Source: Clostridia bacterium (GTDB lineage Bacteria > Bacillota > Clostridia > HGM11327). Taken from it: a DNA stretch of 7,795 nucleotides. The notes below the pieces were generated by a model. That model did no database searches. It worked only from the letters and a program-made list of their open reading frames with translations, and was not told the DNA's origin. The stretch covers positions 1-7,795 of the forward strand of contig JAGBHJ010000157.1 of the NCBI GenBank assembly GCA_017935525.1, read 5' to 3'. Shown here one piece after another: positions 1-7,097 of the stretch (positions are counted from its first letter, which is position 1; each line of letters begins with the position of its first letter). A program made the position numbers and the translations under genes.

Positions 1-1870
1 ATGTTACGGAATAGGATGCGCCCTGCATGGGAGACAAATTCTCAGAAAGTGGCTTGCCCTTTCTTCTGCCGTCGGGTGTTGCGCCCAGCTTTGCACCCTC
101 GCCCCTGTGCCACATATCGGTAATGGTGACGCAATATGGGTAAACCGTATATCCGCCCTCTCTGTTCACCTTTTCCGCTTCCTCGTATGCAATATCCGTC
201 AGATACGTCATCAGCCTTGATGCGTGATAGTTTGACAGATCGTCGTCGCTGCCAAATTTGGGTGCTTTGTTGCACAGCTTCAGTACGTCCTCGTAGCCCT
301 CAAAGTCTGCCTCTATCGCCTTTACCATTGTATCAAGGGAAACCTTGCTGTCCTCCCCAAACACTATGGTATCCAGCGCAGAGAGCATGTCTGCAGAGGT
401 TGCAATATTTCTTACCTGGGTATATACGCCCGAATACTTCATTGCCGCAGAGTAGCTGCACTTAAGCTCAATGGTGTCGGAGAAAAATACGTCCGCATGG
501 TACATACTGCTCGGGTCACGGTCACGCTCCTCAAGGTATTTCTTATGCCAACCAAAATCGTCCGAACATCTCTTGCGCCATATTTCGCCCACTGCCTCAT
601 ATACGTCGTCAATGGACTTTAAGTCTGCGGCACTACCGTCTTCCTTCATCAGAACGCGCCTTATGATAGGCGGAATAACGCCGTCAACGGAGTTTACACC
701 CTTGCCCTTGCCCTGGATATCGATCCAGTTACAGCCGTGAATGGAGTAATCCACCGCATCCTTATGAGGAATTCCCGCCTTTTCCAGCGCAGGGATCATC
801 GTTTCATCGTTATATACCAGCAAGGTGCTGTTCTGTCTTAATTTATCGCAGGCAAGCTTCCACTCCTCGGGGTCGATATCATTCTTTCTGCGGAGAACGT
901 ACACAGGGTTTTCAAACCTTGGCTGAATTCTCTCCAAAAAGAGCTTTGTCAACGGGTTTGTGCCGTATTCCCGCAGATTGGACTCGCCGCCGATAATTGC
1001 GTACGTGGGAGAATCGTACATAGGATTGCGGAACCAGCCCGTATCGGTATCGGACGATCCGTCGTTCATCTGATGCTCGCCTCTGCCAAGTACCATTGCG
1101 CACTTGCAGTTAAAATCGTCTATCATATAGCCTGCATCTTCTCTTGTAAGAGTACCGTTGGCAATATCCGCCTCATAGTAGCTTGCAAGATAGTCATCCA
1201 CCCTACCCATAGAAAGTGTGGCGTTTGAGTTTGATGAATAGCAGGAGTACACGTGCTCAATAAACAGAAGCAGCTGTATAGCCTCACGGAAGGTCCTTGG
1301 CGGTGCCGCCACAATATTATCACAGACCTCAGCCGCCTCAATATTGCCAAATGCCCTTGCGCTTTCGGCATATCTTTCGATATAACGCTTGTAGCCCTTT
1401 ATAACGCAAAGGTTACCCTCAAGATAATTCCTTGTTGCTTGGCTGTAGCCCTCGCTATCAGCCTTTGCCAGCTCCCTTTCCACTCTGTTGATAAGCCCGG
1501 GGATACCCAGCTCCATTACCATGGGCCAGTCAAACGTACAATGGCCCCAGTCGCAAAGGAGGGAATTGCCGTTTTTGTGGACTGCTATCTCCTGTATCCT
1601 CTGCTCCTCCTCGTCTGTGGGAACTCTGTCCACTACTCTGCCCAAGAGTATATCCTGTGGCATTACGGGGCACGACATTTTTTCCACTAACTCGAGAAAC
1701 GCTCTGCCAGTCTTTAATGGCTGTGACGGCTCATTGCCGTATTTCTCAAAAAGCTCCTCCAAACAGAGTATTCTCTCAACATACGCACTTTTGGGAGATT
1801 TATTCCTCAATGTGTCTATCGTTTCATCTATAAGCAATCTGCTTTTTTCTTTGTTTGTCAGTTTTTCCAT
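1..1870 (-). CDS. Glycyl radical enzyme (pyruvate formate-lyase-like superfamily), unusual GCNW active site, C-terminus off window
   Basis: The frame is open from ATG 1870 to the left edge: 623 codons with no stop, so the gene is partial at its 3' end. Landmarks from my translation: GHCTFDW at 109-115 (family GH..PDY segment); PPRTFREAIQLLLF at 190-203; SMGRVDDYLASYYEADI at 220-236 (family GR.DQYL.PYY..D); GGESNLREYGTNPLTKLFLE at 294-313; YNDE at 353-356; catalytic-cysteine segment DYSIHGCNWID at 374-384 with thiyl Cys380; ATPDGRRKGKPLSENLSP at 597-614. The missing end, perhaps 120-160 residues, should hold the glycyl radical loop. Cys380 is followed by Asn381-Trp382, where GRE dehydratases, decarboxylases and lyases usually have Val-Glu, and there is no Cys-Cys as in pyruvate formate-lyase. 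His110 lies 270 residues before the cysteine, close to the 269 of His164-Cys433 in glycerol dehydratase. The protein is cytosolic and needs glycyl activation, presumably by the activase encoded just upstream. Superfamily membership is secure. The reaction is unknown. Confidence 0.93.
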   Translation of the reverse strand, partial: MEKLTNKEKSRLLIDETIDTLRNKSPKSAYVERILCLEELFEKYGNEPSQPLKTGRAFLELVEKMSCPVMPQDILLGRVVDRVPTDEEEQRIQEIAVHKNGNSLLCDWGHCTFDWPMVMELGIPGLINRVERELAKADSEGYSQATRNYLEGNLCVIKGYKRYIERYAESARAFGNIEAAEVCDNIVAAPPRTFREAIQLLLFIEHVYSCYSSNSNATLSMGRVDDYLASYYEADIANGTLTREDAGYMIDDFNCKCAMVLGRGEHQMNDGSSDTDTGWFRNPMYDSPTYAIIGGESNLREYGTNPLTKLFLERIQPRFENPVYVLRRKNDIDPEEWKLACDKLRQNSTLLVYNDETMIPALEKAGIPHKDAVDYSIHGCNWIDIQGKGKGVNSVDGVIPPIIRRVLMKEDGSAADLKSIDDVYEAVGEIWRKRCSDDFGWHKKYLEERDRDPSSMYHADVFFSDTIELKCSYSAAMKYSGVYTQVRNIATSADMLSALDTIVFGEDSKVSLDTMVKAIEADFEGYEDVLKLCNKAPKFGSDDDLSNYHASRLMTYLTDIAYEEAEKVNREGGYTVYPYCVTITDMWHRGEGAKLGATPDGRRKGKPLSENLSPMQGASYSVT

Positions 1871-1944
1871 TATGATACCTCATATCATCGTATGATCCGT
1901 TTTTTCACGTATCCATCGGTGTCAAAACAGACCATTTCTGTGCT
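1871..1944 (-). promoter_or_regulatory. Activase-GRE intergenic leader with ribosome-binding site and small inverted repeats
   Basis: At 74 nt this is the widest gap inside the operon. In the mRNA sense, a GAGG ribosome-binding site (1878-1881) lies 7 nt before the GRE ATG. It sits in the 5-nt loop of a possible 6-bp stem (arms 1872-1877 and 1883-1888, ATGATA/TATCAT). A competing 5-bp stem (1884-1888 with 1892-1896, 3-nt loop) shares one arm, so the two cannot form together. Further upstream, a 5-bp inverted repeat (1927-1931 and 1937-1941, ACAGA/TCTGT) is followed by TTTT. The stems are short and AU-rich, so a regulatory role (translation control, RNA processing or an operator) is only an inference. 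The ribosome-binding site fixes the GRE start with good confidence. Confidence 0.5.
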
Positions 1945-2829
1945 TTATTTTCCCAGAACACCGTTTATGATGCCGTAAAATCTTTCCACGTCGGCATCGG
2001 TGGTTTCAGGAATATCGGGATACTTTTCTTCTATTGCAAGCGCCTTGTACTTATGCTCCGCCAATCTGTGCAGCTTTAACAGCTCAATATTTTTCAGTCC
2101 GCAGGACCTCATAAATTCAGCTGTGGCAACCATATTCTCATCCGTGCCGTTCAGCGTCGTGGCTACGGGGATCCTTATCAATATATCCTTACCAAGTCCC
2201 GCCAAAAGTCTGATGTTGGAAAGTATCCTTTCGTTGCCAACGCCGGTAAGTGTCTTGTGCAGGTCGGAATCCATAGCCTTTATGTCGCACATAAAATAGT
2301 CTATCTTTTCCGCCGCCCTCACCATTACCTCCTCGGGCACAAGGGATGCGGTCTCCACCGCTACGGATATCCCCGCCTCATGGAGTATATCACAGCACTC
2401 AAACACAAAGTCACTTTGCAAAAGTGCCTCTCCGCCCGAAAACGTCACTCCGCCACCGGACTTTTGATAATACTTTGCATCCTTTTTAAGTATTTTACAC
2501 AAAGCCTCTGCGGTATAGCTTTTTCCGCAGACAAGTGTTGCACCGTTGATACAAGCGTTTTCGCACTCAAAGCATGACAAGCACTTTTTGCTGTCCCAAA
2601 CAAGCTCTCCGTCACAAACACCAAGGGCACCTCCCCTGCAAGCATCAATACATCTTCCGCAATGGGTACATTTGTTGGAGTAATACTCTCTCTGTATCCT
2701 TGCGGAGTATGTTTCGGGATTGTGGCACCATATACACCGCAGATTACAGCCCTTCATAAAGACCGTTGTGCGTATACCCGGGCCGTCATGGACGGAAAAC
2801 CGCTGTATTTGGGTAATGATCCCTTCCAT
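1945..2829 (-). CDS. Glycyl radical enzyme activase (radical SAM, PflA-like, two extra [4Fe-4S] clusters)
   Basis: This 294-residue protein should install the glycyl radical on the GRE encoded next. It would use reductive cleavage of S-adenosylmethionine to make a 5'-deoxyadenosyl radical. The N-terminal FSVHDGPGIRTTVF (11-24) is an activase hallmark. The radical-SAM CX3CX2C cluster is C28, C32, C35. An inserted ferredoxin-like domain has two four-cysteine sets, C54/C57/C60/C64 and C83/C86/C89/C93. SGGE (131-134) is the SAM-binding GGE motif, and DIK (182-184) is also conserved in the family. Activases of pyruvate formate-lyase itself lack the ferredoxin insert, whereas those of dehydratase, decarboxylase and lyase GREs usually have it. 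This fits a non-PFL partner. The ATG at 2829 has an AAGGA site 8 nt upstream, and the gene starts 14 nt after the aldolase stop. Family is certain. The partner assignment is from adjacency. Confidence 0.96.
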   Translation of the reverse strand: MEGIITQIQRFSVHDGPGIRTTVFMKGCNLRCIWCHNPETYSARIQREYYSNKCTHCGRCIDACRGGALGVCDGELVWDSKKCLSCFECENACINGATLVCGKSYTAEALCKILKKDAKYYQKSGGGVTFSGGEALLQSDFVFECCDILHEAGISVAVETASLVPEEVMVRAAEKIDYFMCDIKAMDSDLHKTLTGVGNERILSNIRLLAGLGKDILIRIPVATTLNGTDENMVATAEFMRSCGLKNIELLKLHRLAEHKYKALAIEEKYPDIPETTDADVERFYGIINGVLGK

Positions 2830-2843
2830 AGCCGTTATCCTTA

Positions 2844-3548
2844 TCAGTATTTGATGTCAATAGCGACAGTTTTGCCGTTAAGCGCATCAATGATCTTAAC
2901 GCCTGCGCTTGTGCCAATCCTTTCTGCGCCTGCCTCAACCATGGCAATAAACGCCTCGGGAGTTCTGACTCCTCCTGCAGCCTTTACCTTAACAGCATCG
3001 CCCACAGTCTTCTTCATCAGCGCCACGTTTTCCACCGTTGCACCGCCCGTACCAAAGCCCGTTGAAGTCTTTATAAAGTCGGGACGAACGTCCTTTGCGA
3101 TCTTTGCCGCAAGCTCTATCTGTTCATTTGTAAGGTAGCAGTTTTCAAAAATGACCTTGGAAATAACGTTTGCGTCTCTGCAAAGCCTTACGATACCCTC
3201 CATCTCCTCCTTGATATAAGCAGTATCACCCAATATCAGCTTGGGAATGTTGAGAACGTAGTCTATCTCGTCAGCGCCGTTGTTGATGGCGTCCTCAGTT
3301 TCAAGCATTTTGCTCTTGATGGTGCATTGGCCCAGAGGGAACGCAATAGCCGCACCAACGTGTACGTCCGTGCCCTTAAGCAGGCTCTTGCAGAATTCAA
3401 CCTGCACGGAGTTTATCGCCACCATTCTGAAGCCGTAATCCACAGCCTCCTTACACAGCTTTTCAAACATATCGGGAGTAGCGTACGCCGCCAGCTGTGT
3501 GTGGTCAACCATAAACGCCAGATCCTTTGAAGTAAATTCCTTTATCAT
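2844..3548 (-). CDS. deoC: Deoxyribose-phosphate aldolase family protein (DeoC-like)
   Basis: A class I aldolase of 234 residues, a normal length for the family. DeoC reversibly cleaves 2-deoxy-D-ribose 5-phosphate to glyceraldehyde 3-phosphate and acetaldehyde in the cytosol. Seen near the N-terminus: VDHTQLAAYAT (family DHT.L...AT). Then come FPLG, GADEIDYVLNI (the conserved Asp of the proton relay), FIKTSTGFGTGGAT with the Schiff-base lysine, and KAAGGVRT with the second active-site lysine. The end, RIGTSAGVKI, matches the phosphate-binding loop, with Ala where a second Ser is common. I chose ATG 3548 because AAAGGAA (3558-3564) lies 9 nt upstream; a TTG at 3572 would overlap the preceding gene. 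No nucleoside phosphorylase or phosphopentomutase is adjacent, so a sugar or polyol pathway is more likely than nucleoside salvage. The physiological substrate could be another 2-deoxy or related sugar phosphate. Confidence 0.93.
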   Translation of the reverse strand: MIKEFTSKDLAFMVDHTQLAAYATPDMFEKLCKEAVDYGFRMVAINSVQVEFCKSLLKGTDVHVGAAIAFPLGQCTIKSKMLETEDAINNGADEIDYVLNIPKLILGDTAYIKEEMEGIVRLCRDANVISKVIFENCYLTNEQIELAAKIAKDVRPDFIKTSTGFGTGGATVENVALMKKTVGDAVKVKAAGGVRTPEAFIAMVEAGAERIGTSAGVKIIDALNGKTVAIDIKY

Positions 3549-3557
3549 AATACTATA

Positions 3558-3564
3558 TTCCTTT
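3558..3564 (-). promoter_or_regulatory. Ribosome-binding site deciding the deoC start
   Basis: In the mRNA sense this reads AAAGGAA, 9 nt before ATG 3548. It supports that ATG over the in-frame TTG at 3572, which would overlap the SMP-30-like stop codon and has the site inside its own coding sequence. Confidence 0.8.
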
Positions 3565-3568
3565 CTTA

Positions 3569-4549
3569 TCAAAGATCAATTTGGGACATCGTTGCAGGCA
3601 GTTCGTGAGCAGTATTTACCTTTGTTTCGTCCGTAACCATGTCAAAGCAGGACAATACCAGCTTACCCTGCCAGATTATAGGCTCGCCGGGCTGGTCAAG
3701 ACCGCCGTCAAGTCCGTCGCAATCGGGGCTCTGTGCAATCCTCGTCACCTTTGCATCGGGGGTGATCATAACCACGGCGTTGTTATTGAAGTCCGCAATA
3801 TAAAGGTTGCCCTCATCGGACATTATCATGCCGTCTGTGCTCTTGAGGACGTCGTAATCCTGTGCCCAAAGTTTGTTTTCCTTTACGGACAGATCGTCGT
3901 TAAACTTTACTCTGTAAACAGCGCCGTCACCAAAATTGCCCACCAAAAGGTCACCGTTTTTATCAAACTCAATACCGTCAACGCCGTACTGGCAGTTGGG
4001 GTTATGGGTTATAAACGTTGTAAGTATGTTCTTATCCTCAAGAGTGTTTGTAATCTTGATATTCTCATCGTCAAGCCCAAATCGATAAACGCAGGACATC
4101 AGCTTGCCGTCAGCAGTCTTTACCTTTGACAAGCAGCTCTGTGTTACGTAAACGTAGCCGTCCCTTATCCTCATGCCGTTGGGATGCTCCATGCCGTATG
4201 CAACTGTGGTCGCTTTGACGATATTATAACCATTCATCCTCACTCTCAATATTCTGCCCTTAAACTGAAGCTCATCCTTGCCACTCCAGCCCTGGTTATC
4301 GCAGATATAAAGGTCACCGTCGGGACCAAATGCAATTCCCATGGGAGCTGCAATGCCCGTCTCCTCCAGCACGGGAACGTCAAACCACTTGGAAATATTC
4401 TTGTCCTTGTCAAACCTTGCCACACATCCGGGAGCACCGCCTGCGTAGTTGGGGCAGGCAAGAATAAGGTCGCCGTTACTGTCAATAGCCATTCCGTCGG
4501 GAGTCGTTATGTACTCGGGCAATATCGCAAAAAGCTTTGGTTCTTTCAT
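3569..4549 (-). CDS. SMP-30/gluconolactonase-like beta-propeller protein
   Basis: 326 residues with no signal peptide, so probably cytosolic. Repeating propeller-blade signatures are visible: TPDGMAIDSNGDLIL (16-30), MGIAFGPDGDLYICDNQGW (70-88), HPNGMRIRDGYVYV (122-135), YGVDGIEFDKNGDLLVGNFGDG (188-209, read as VDGIEFD then GDLLVGN) and TDGMIMSDEGNLYIADFNN (238-256). This is the six-bladed SMP-30/gluconolactonase/LRE-like fold, whose known members hydrolyse sugar lactones using a bound divalent metal. The usual N-terminal EGP motif, whose Glu binds the metal, reads Thr-Pro-Asp here. Lactonase activity is therefore plausible but not shown; a related hydrolase, epimerase-like or binding role is possible. 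It starts 12 nt after the kinase stop, with AAAGGAA just before ATG 4549. Its place between kinase and aldolase suggests it handles a cyclic or lactone form of the pathway sugar. Confidence 0.82.
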   Translation of the reverse strand: MKEPKLFAILPEYITTPDGMAIDSNGDLILACPNYAGGAPGCVARFDKDKNISKWFDVPVLEETGIAAPMGIAFGPDGDLYICDNQGWSGKDELQFKGRILRVRMNGYNIVKATTVAYGMEHPNGMRIRDGYVYVTQSCLSKVKTADGKLMSCVYRFGLDDENIKITNTLEDKNILTTFITHNPNCQYGVDGIEFDKNGDLLVGNFGDGAVYRVKFNDDLSVKENKLWAQDYDVLKSTDGMIMSDEGNLYIADFNNNAVVMITPDAKVTRIAQSPDCDGLDGGLDQPGEPIIWQGKLVLSCFDMVTDETKVNTAHELPATMSQIDL

Positions 4550-4561
4550 ATTTTATTCCTT

Positions 4562-6058
4562 TCAATTATGCAATTTATCAAACAGCGGAACAAGGCTTTC
4601 GTAGCACTCGTCAAACAATTCCGCAATAGCATTGTATTTTTCGTTATTTTCCGCAATGGGCAATGTGGTATCCTCTATGGTAAAGAATTTGTTCGCCACG
4701 TCAAAGGAATCGTACAAGCCAACACCAACGCCGCCCGTTACTGCGGCACCCATGGACGTTGCCTCGTCCGTATAGTCGGGCTTTTGTATCCTTACGTTGT
4801 ATACGTCGGCAAAGATCCTTCTCCAAAGAGCGTTCTTTGCGCCGCCGCCCACCGTTACTATATTATCAACGGTACATCCGCACCTCTGCATGGACTTAAG
4901 TATCACGCCCAAATTAAGCGCTACGCCCTCCATAACGGCGCGCATCATATCTCCTCTGTTGTGCTCCAACGTAAGACCCGCAAAAACGCCCTTTGCGTTA
5001 GGGTTCCATCTGGGGCTTCTCTCACCTATCAGATAGGGCAGGAAAAGCAAACCCTTTGCGCCGATGGGCGAAGCCGCCGCCTCCATAGTGGAAACGTCAA
5101 ACTTATCCTTGTCGTTGGAATAGGAATACAACTCCTTCAACGCCCAGTTAAACGCTCCACCGCCCGACTGCATCGTGCCAAAGGGCAGATAATGATCGGG
5201 AATAATGTGGGGCCAGGTGTTTATCTTCATAAGATCGTCAGTTACGGGGGAATCGCTGGTCAACGCTATCCAGCTGGAAGTTCCCATACAGCTGTGAGCC
5301 AAGCCCACCTTTGTGCAGGCAGTACCTATTGCGGAGCAAACGCCGTCTCCGCCGCCGCACACAACGGGAGTTCCCTCCAAAAGACCCGTAAGCGCCGCCG
5401 CCTGCTTTGTCACCTTACCTGCAATAGCAGTTGAAGGCAACGCCAAGGGCAGCTTATCCATGTCAACACCCGAAACCTCTACGATCTTTTCGGACCATTT
5501 GTGAGCCTTCAGATCCCAGAATGCCGTGCTTGCGGCGTCCGTATATTCTGTAACAAAATTACCGGTCAGCTTGAGGATTATATAATCCTTTGCGTTGAGA
5601 AATTTATACGTGCGAGCATAAATATCGGGCTCGTTGTTCTTTATCCACATCATTTTCGGTCCGCCATAGGAGCTTGCTATCCTGTGACCCGTGATGTCAT
5701 AAAATGCCTTGCCGTCAATATTGTCCTTCAGATATTTTTCCTCGTCTGCAGCTCTCATGTCAGCCCAGATCAACGAATTTCTGATAGCGTTACCATTGCC
5801 ATCAACACAAAGGCATCCCATCATCTGTCCGCTGAATGACACGGCGGCTATATCTTTGGGATCAACCTTTTGGGTAACCTCGCGGGTAACCTCCACAACT
5901 GCACCCCACCAATCGTCAGCATCCTGTTCGCACCAGTTGGCATTTTCCACCTTTAAGCCGTAGCTCTTTGTACAGCTGTAAACCAGCTTTCCGTCCTCGG
6001 AATAAAGCACCGCTTTATTACCTGATGTTCCAAGATCATGTGCAAGAAGATAATTCAT
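4562..6058 (-). CDS. FGGY-family carbohydrate kinase, xylulokinase-like
   Basis: 498 residues, the usual FGGY length. It should phosphorylate a sugar or sugar alcohol with ATP in the cytosol. Seen: HDLGTSGNKAVL (7-18), the N-terminal ATP-phosphate loop; SGQMMG (76-81), close to SGQMHG of xylulokinases; IWADMRA (97-103); GGGDG (235-239) with catalytic-base Asp238; MGTSSW (258-263); PYLIGERSPRWNP (341-353), typical of the xylulokinase branch; VGGGAKNALWRRIFADV (403-419) and EATSMGAA (432-439), the C-terminal nucleotide-binding part. The start ATG shares one base with the dehydrogenase stop (TGATG), so translation is probably coupled. A GGTGGTGG stretch just upstream can serve as ribosome-binding site. 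FGGY specificity cannot be read reliably from sequence. Ketopentose, pentitol, deoxy-sugar or tetrose substrates are all possible, so no gene symbol is given. Confidence 0.93.
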   Translation of the reverse strand: MNYLLAHDLGTSGNKAVLYSEDGKLVYSCTKSYGLKVENANWCEQDADDWWGAVVEVTREVTQKVDPKDIAAVSFSGQMMGCLCVDGNGNAIRNSLIWADMRAADEEKYLKDNIDGKAFYDITGHRIASSYGGPKMMWIKNNEPDIYARTYKFLNAKDYIILKLTGNFVTEYTDAASTAFWDLKAHKWSEKIVEVSGVDMDKLPLALPSTAIAGKVTKQAAALTGLLEGTPVVCGGGDGVCSAIGTACTKVGLAHSCMGTSSWIALTSDSPVTDDLMKINTWPHIIPDHYLPFGTMQSGGGAFNWALKELYSYSNDKDKFDVSTMEAAASPIGAKGLLFLPYLIGERSPRWNPNAKGVFAGLTLEHNRGDMMRAVMEGVALNLGVILKSMQRCGCTVDNIVTVGGGAKNALWRRIFADVYNVRIQKPDYTDEATSMGAAVTGGVGVGLYDSFDVANKFFTIEDTTLPIAENNEKYNAIAELFDECYESLVPLFDKLHN

Positions 6059-7083
6059 CAGAATTCCACCACCATTTTCAACATTCTTTCCTTGTTTTCT
6101 ATCATGTCAAATGCTTTATCCATCTCCGCAAAGGGAATTCTGTGGGAAATAAAGAATTCCGGATCAAGTAAGCCCTCATTTATCCACTTGATTATCTGAT
6201 CGTGCGCCTGTCCCTCCAGTTTCTTTGACGGGAATTGATTAAACTGCAACGTCCAGTTGTAGGGATTTTTTGACCAATCAAGAGGAGCCGTCATCTTTTC
6301 CGATATGCCGTAAACGCACACCTTTGCATCGGGCTTTATTATCGCCATACCGTCACCGATAAAGCTTGTAACACCGACCGCATCCAGCGCAAAATCAACG
6401 CCCTCGGGCACGATCGCACGTACCTCGTCGGTAATGCTCTTTCCCTTTGTGTTCAATACGTAGTCAGCGCCCAGCTGTTTAGCCAGCTCCAGCTTGTCGT
6501 CGTCAATATCCATTGCAATAATGGGTGACATTCCTATAAGCTTTGCAAACCTTACAAAGCTCAATCCCACGGGACCAAGCCCCAAGACCGCAAGGCTCTT
6601 TCCGCCTTCAAAGCCGAATATGCCCATTGTGCTGTAAACCTCACGGAACGTTATTATCATAGCCGCAGAAACAGGGTCAATGTCGTTGGGAATAGTATTC
6701 TGCGCCAATGCAAATTCCTCCGGAGTCAAGCCGTCATCCTGCATTGCGCGGGCATCCGTCACCACGTTGTATTCGGCATACGTACCCCAGGCGGAATACA
6801 TTCCCTCGGGCAGCTCTCCCGCAAAAGGAAGCAGCACTCTGTCCCCCTTTTTGAGGTATTTTACCTTTGAGCCGACCTCAACCACCTCGCCAACGCCCTC
6901 ATGACCCAAAACAACGGGGTAATTGTCAATGCCTTTGAATTTTTTATGTATTATCTTCATATCCGTGCCGTTACAAACACCGCAGGATATAAGCTTTACC
7001 AGCGCTTCGTATTCGGAATAAGCAGGAACAGGTATTTCTTCAATGCCTCTTTTGCCATCCTCGTGTACAACGTAAGCCTTCAT
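6058..7083 (-). CDS. Zinc-dependent medium-chain alcohol/polyol dehydrogenase
   Basis: 341 residues of the medium-chain dehydrogenase/reductase family, first gene of the operon. It oxidises an alcohol or polyol, or reduces the carbonyl, with a nicotinamide cofactor. Catalytic-zinc residues: Cys34 in SCGVCNGTD, His61-Glu62 in LGHEGVGEV, and probably Glu148 in ITFREVY. The structural-zinc lobe (about 86-105) has no cysteines, so the second zinc is missing, as in several members of this family. Rossmann fold: GLGPVG (168-173), then Asp192 at the end of the second strand, which favours NAD(H) over NADP(H). I chose ATG 7083 because GGAAGGAG (7090-7097) lies 6 nt upstream. A GTG 12 codons earlier would fall in the leader stem-loop and places the ribosome-binding site inside the gene. 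Candidate roles are sugar-alcohol oxidation at entry or reduction of an aldehyde product. The sequence does not decide. Confidence 0.93.
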   Translation of the reverse strand: MKAYVVHEDGKRGIEEIPVPAYSEYEALVKLISCGVCNGTDMKIIHKKFKGIDNYPVVLGHEGVGEVVEVGSKVKYLKKGDRVLLPFAGELPEGMYSAWGTYAEYNVVTDARAMQDDGLTPEEFALAQNTIPNDIDPVSAAMIITFREVYSTMGIFGFEGGKSLAVLGLGPVGLSFVRFAKLIGMSPIIAMDIDDDKLELAKQLGADYVLNTKGKSITDEVRAIVPEGVDFALDAVGVTSFIGDGMAIIKPDAKVCVYGISEKMTAPLDWSKNPYNWTLQFNQFPSKKLEGQAHDQIIKWINEGLLDPEFFISHRIPFAEMDKAFDMIENKERMLKMVVEF

Positions 7084-7089
7084 ACTTAA

Positions 7090-7097
7090 CTCCTTCC
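7090..7097 (-). promoter_or_regulatory. Strong ribosome-binding site of the dehydrogenase gene
   Basis: It reads GGAAGGAG in the mRNA sense, ending 6 nt before ATG 7083. It directly abuts the 3' arm of the leader stem-loop, so stem stability or protein binding there could affect initiation of the first operon gene. Confidence 0.85.

Noticed and set aside
1..1870. Calling the GRE a pyruvate formate-lyase (pflB)
   Set aside because: It lacks the adjacent Cys-Cys pair, and the partner activase carries the ferredoxin insert typical of other GRE classes.
1253..1895. Two overlapping plus-strand frames antisense to the GRE 5' part
   Set aside because: They show no domain signal. The minus-strand frame through the same bases carries continuous GRE family motifs.
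1898..1925. A perfect TTGACA (minus strand, 1925-1920) as a -35 box for an internal GRE promoter
   Set aside because: No acceptable -10 hexamer is found 15-19 nt downstream.
3549..3572. An upstream TTG start for the DeoC-like protein, adding 8 residues
   Set aside because: It would overlap the preceding stop codon and leave the AAAGGAA site inside the gene. The ATG at 3548 has ideal spacing to that site.
4184..5434. A long plus-strand open frame of 416 codons antisense to the kinase gene and the start of the SMP-30-like gene
   Set aside because: The product has no recognisable motifs and an odd composition, while the opposite strand encodes clear FGGY and propeller proteins in well-spaced genes. 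It is a by-product of their codon usage.
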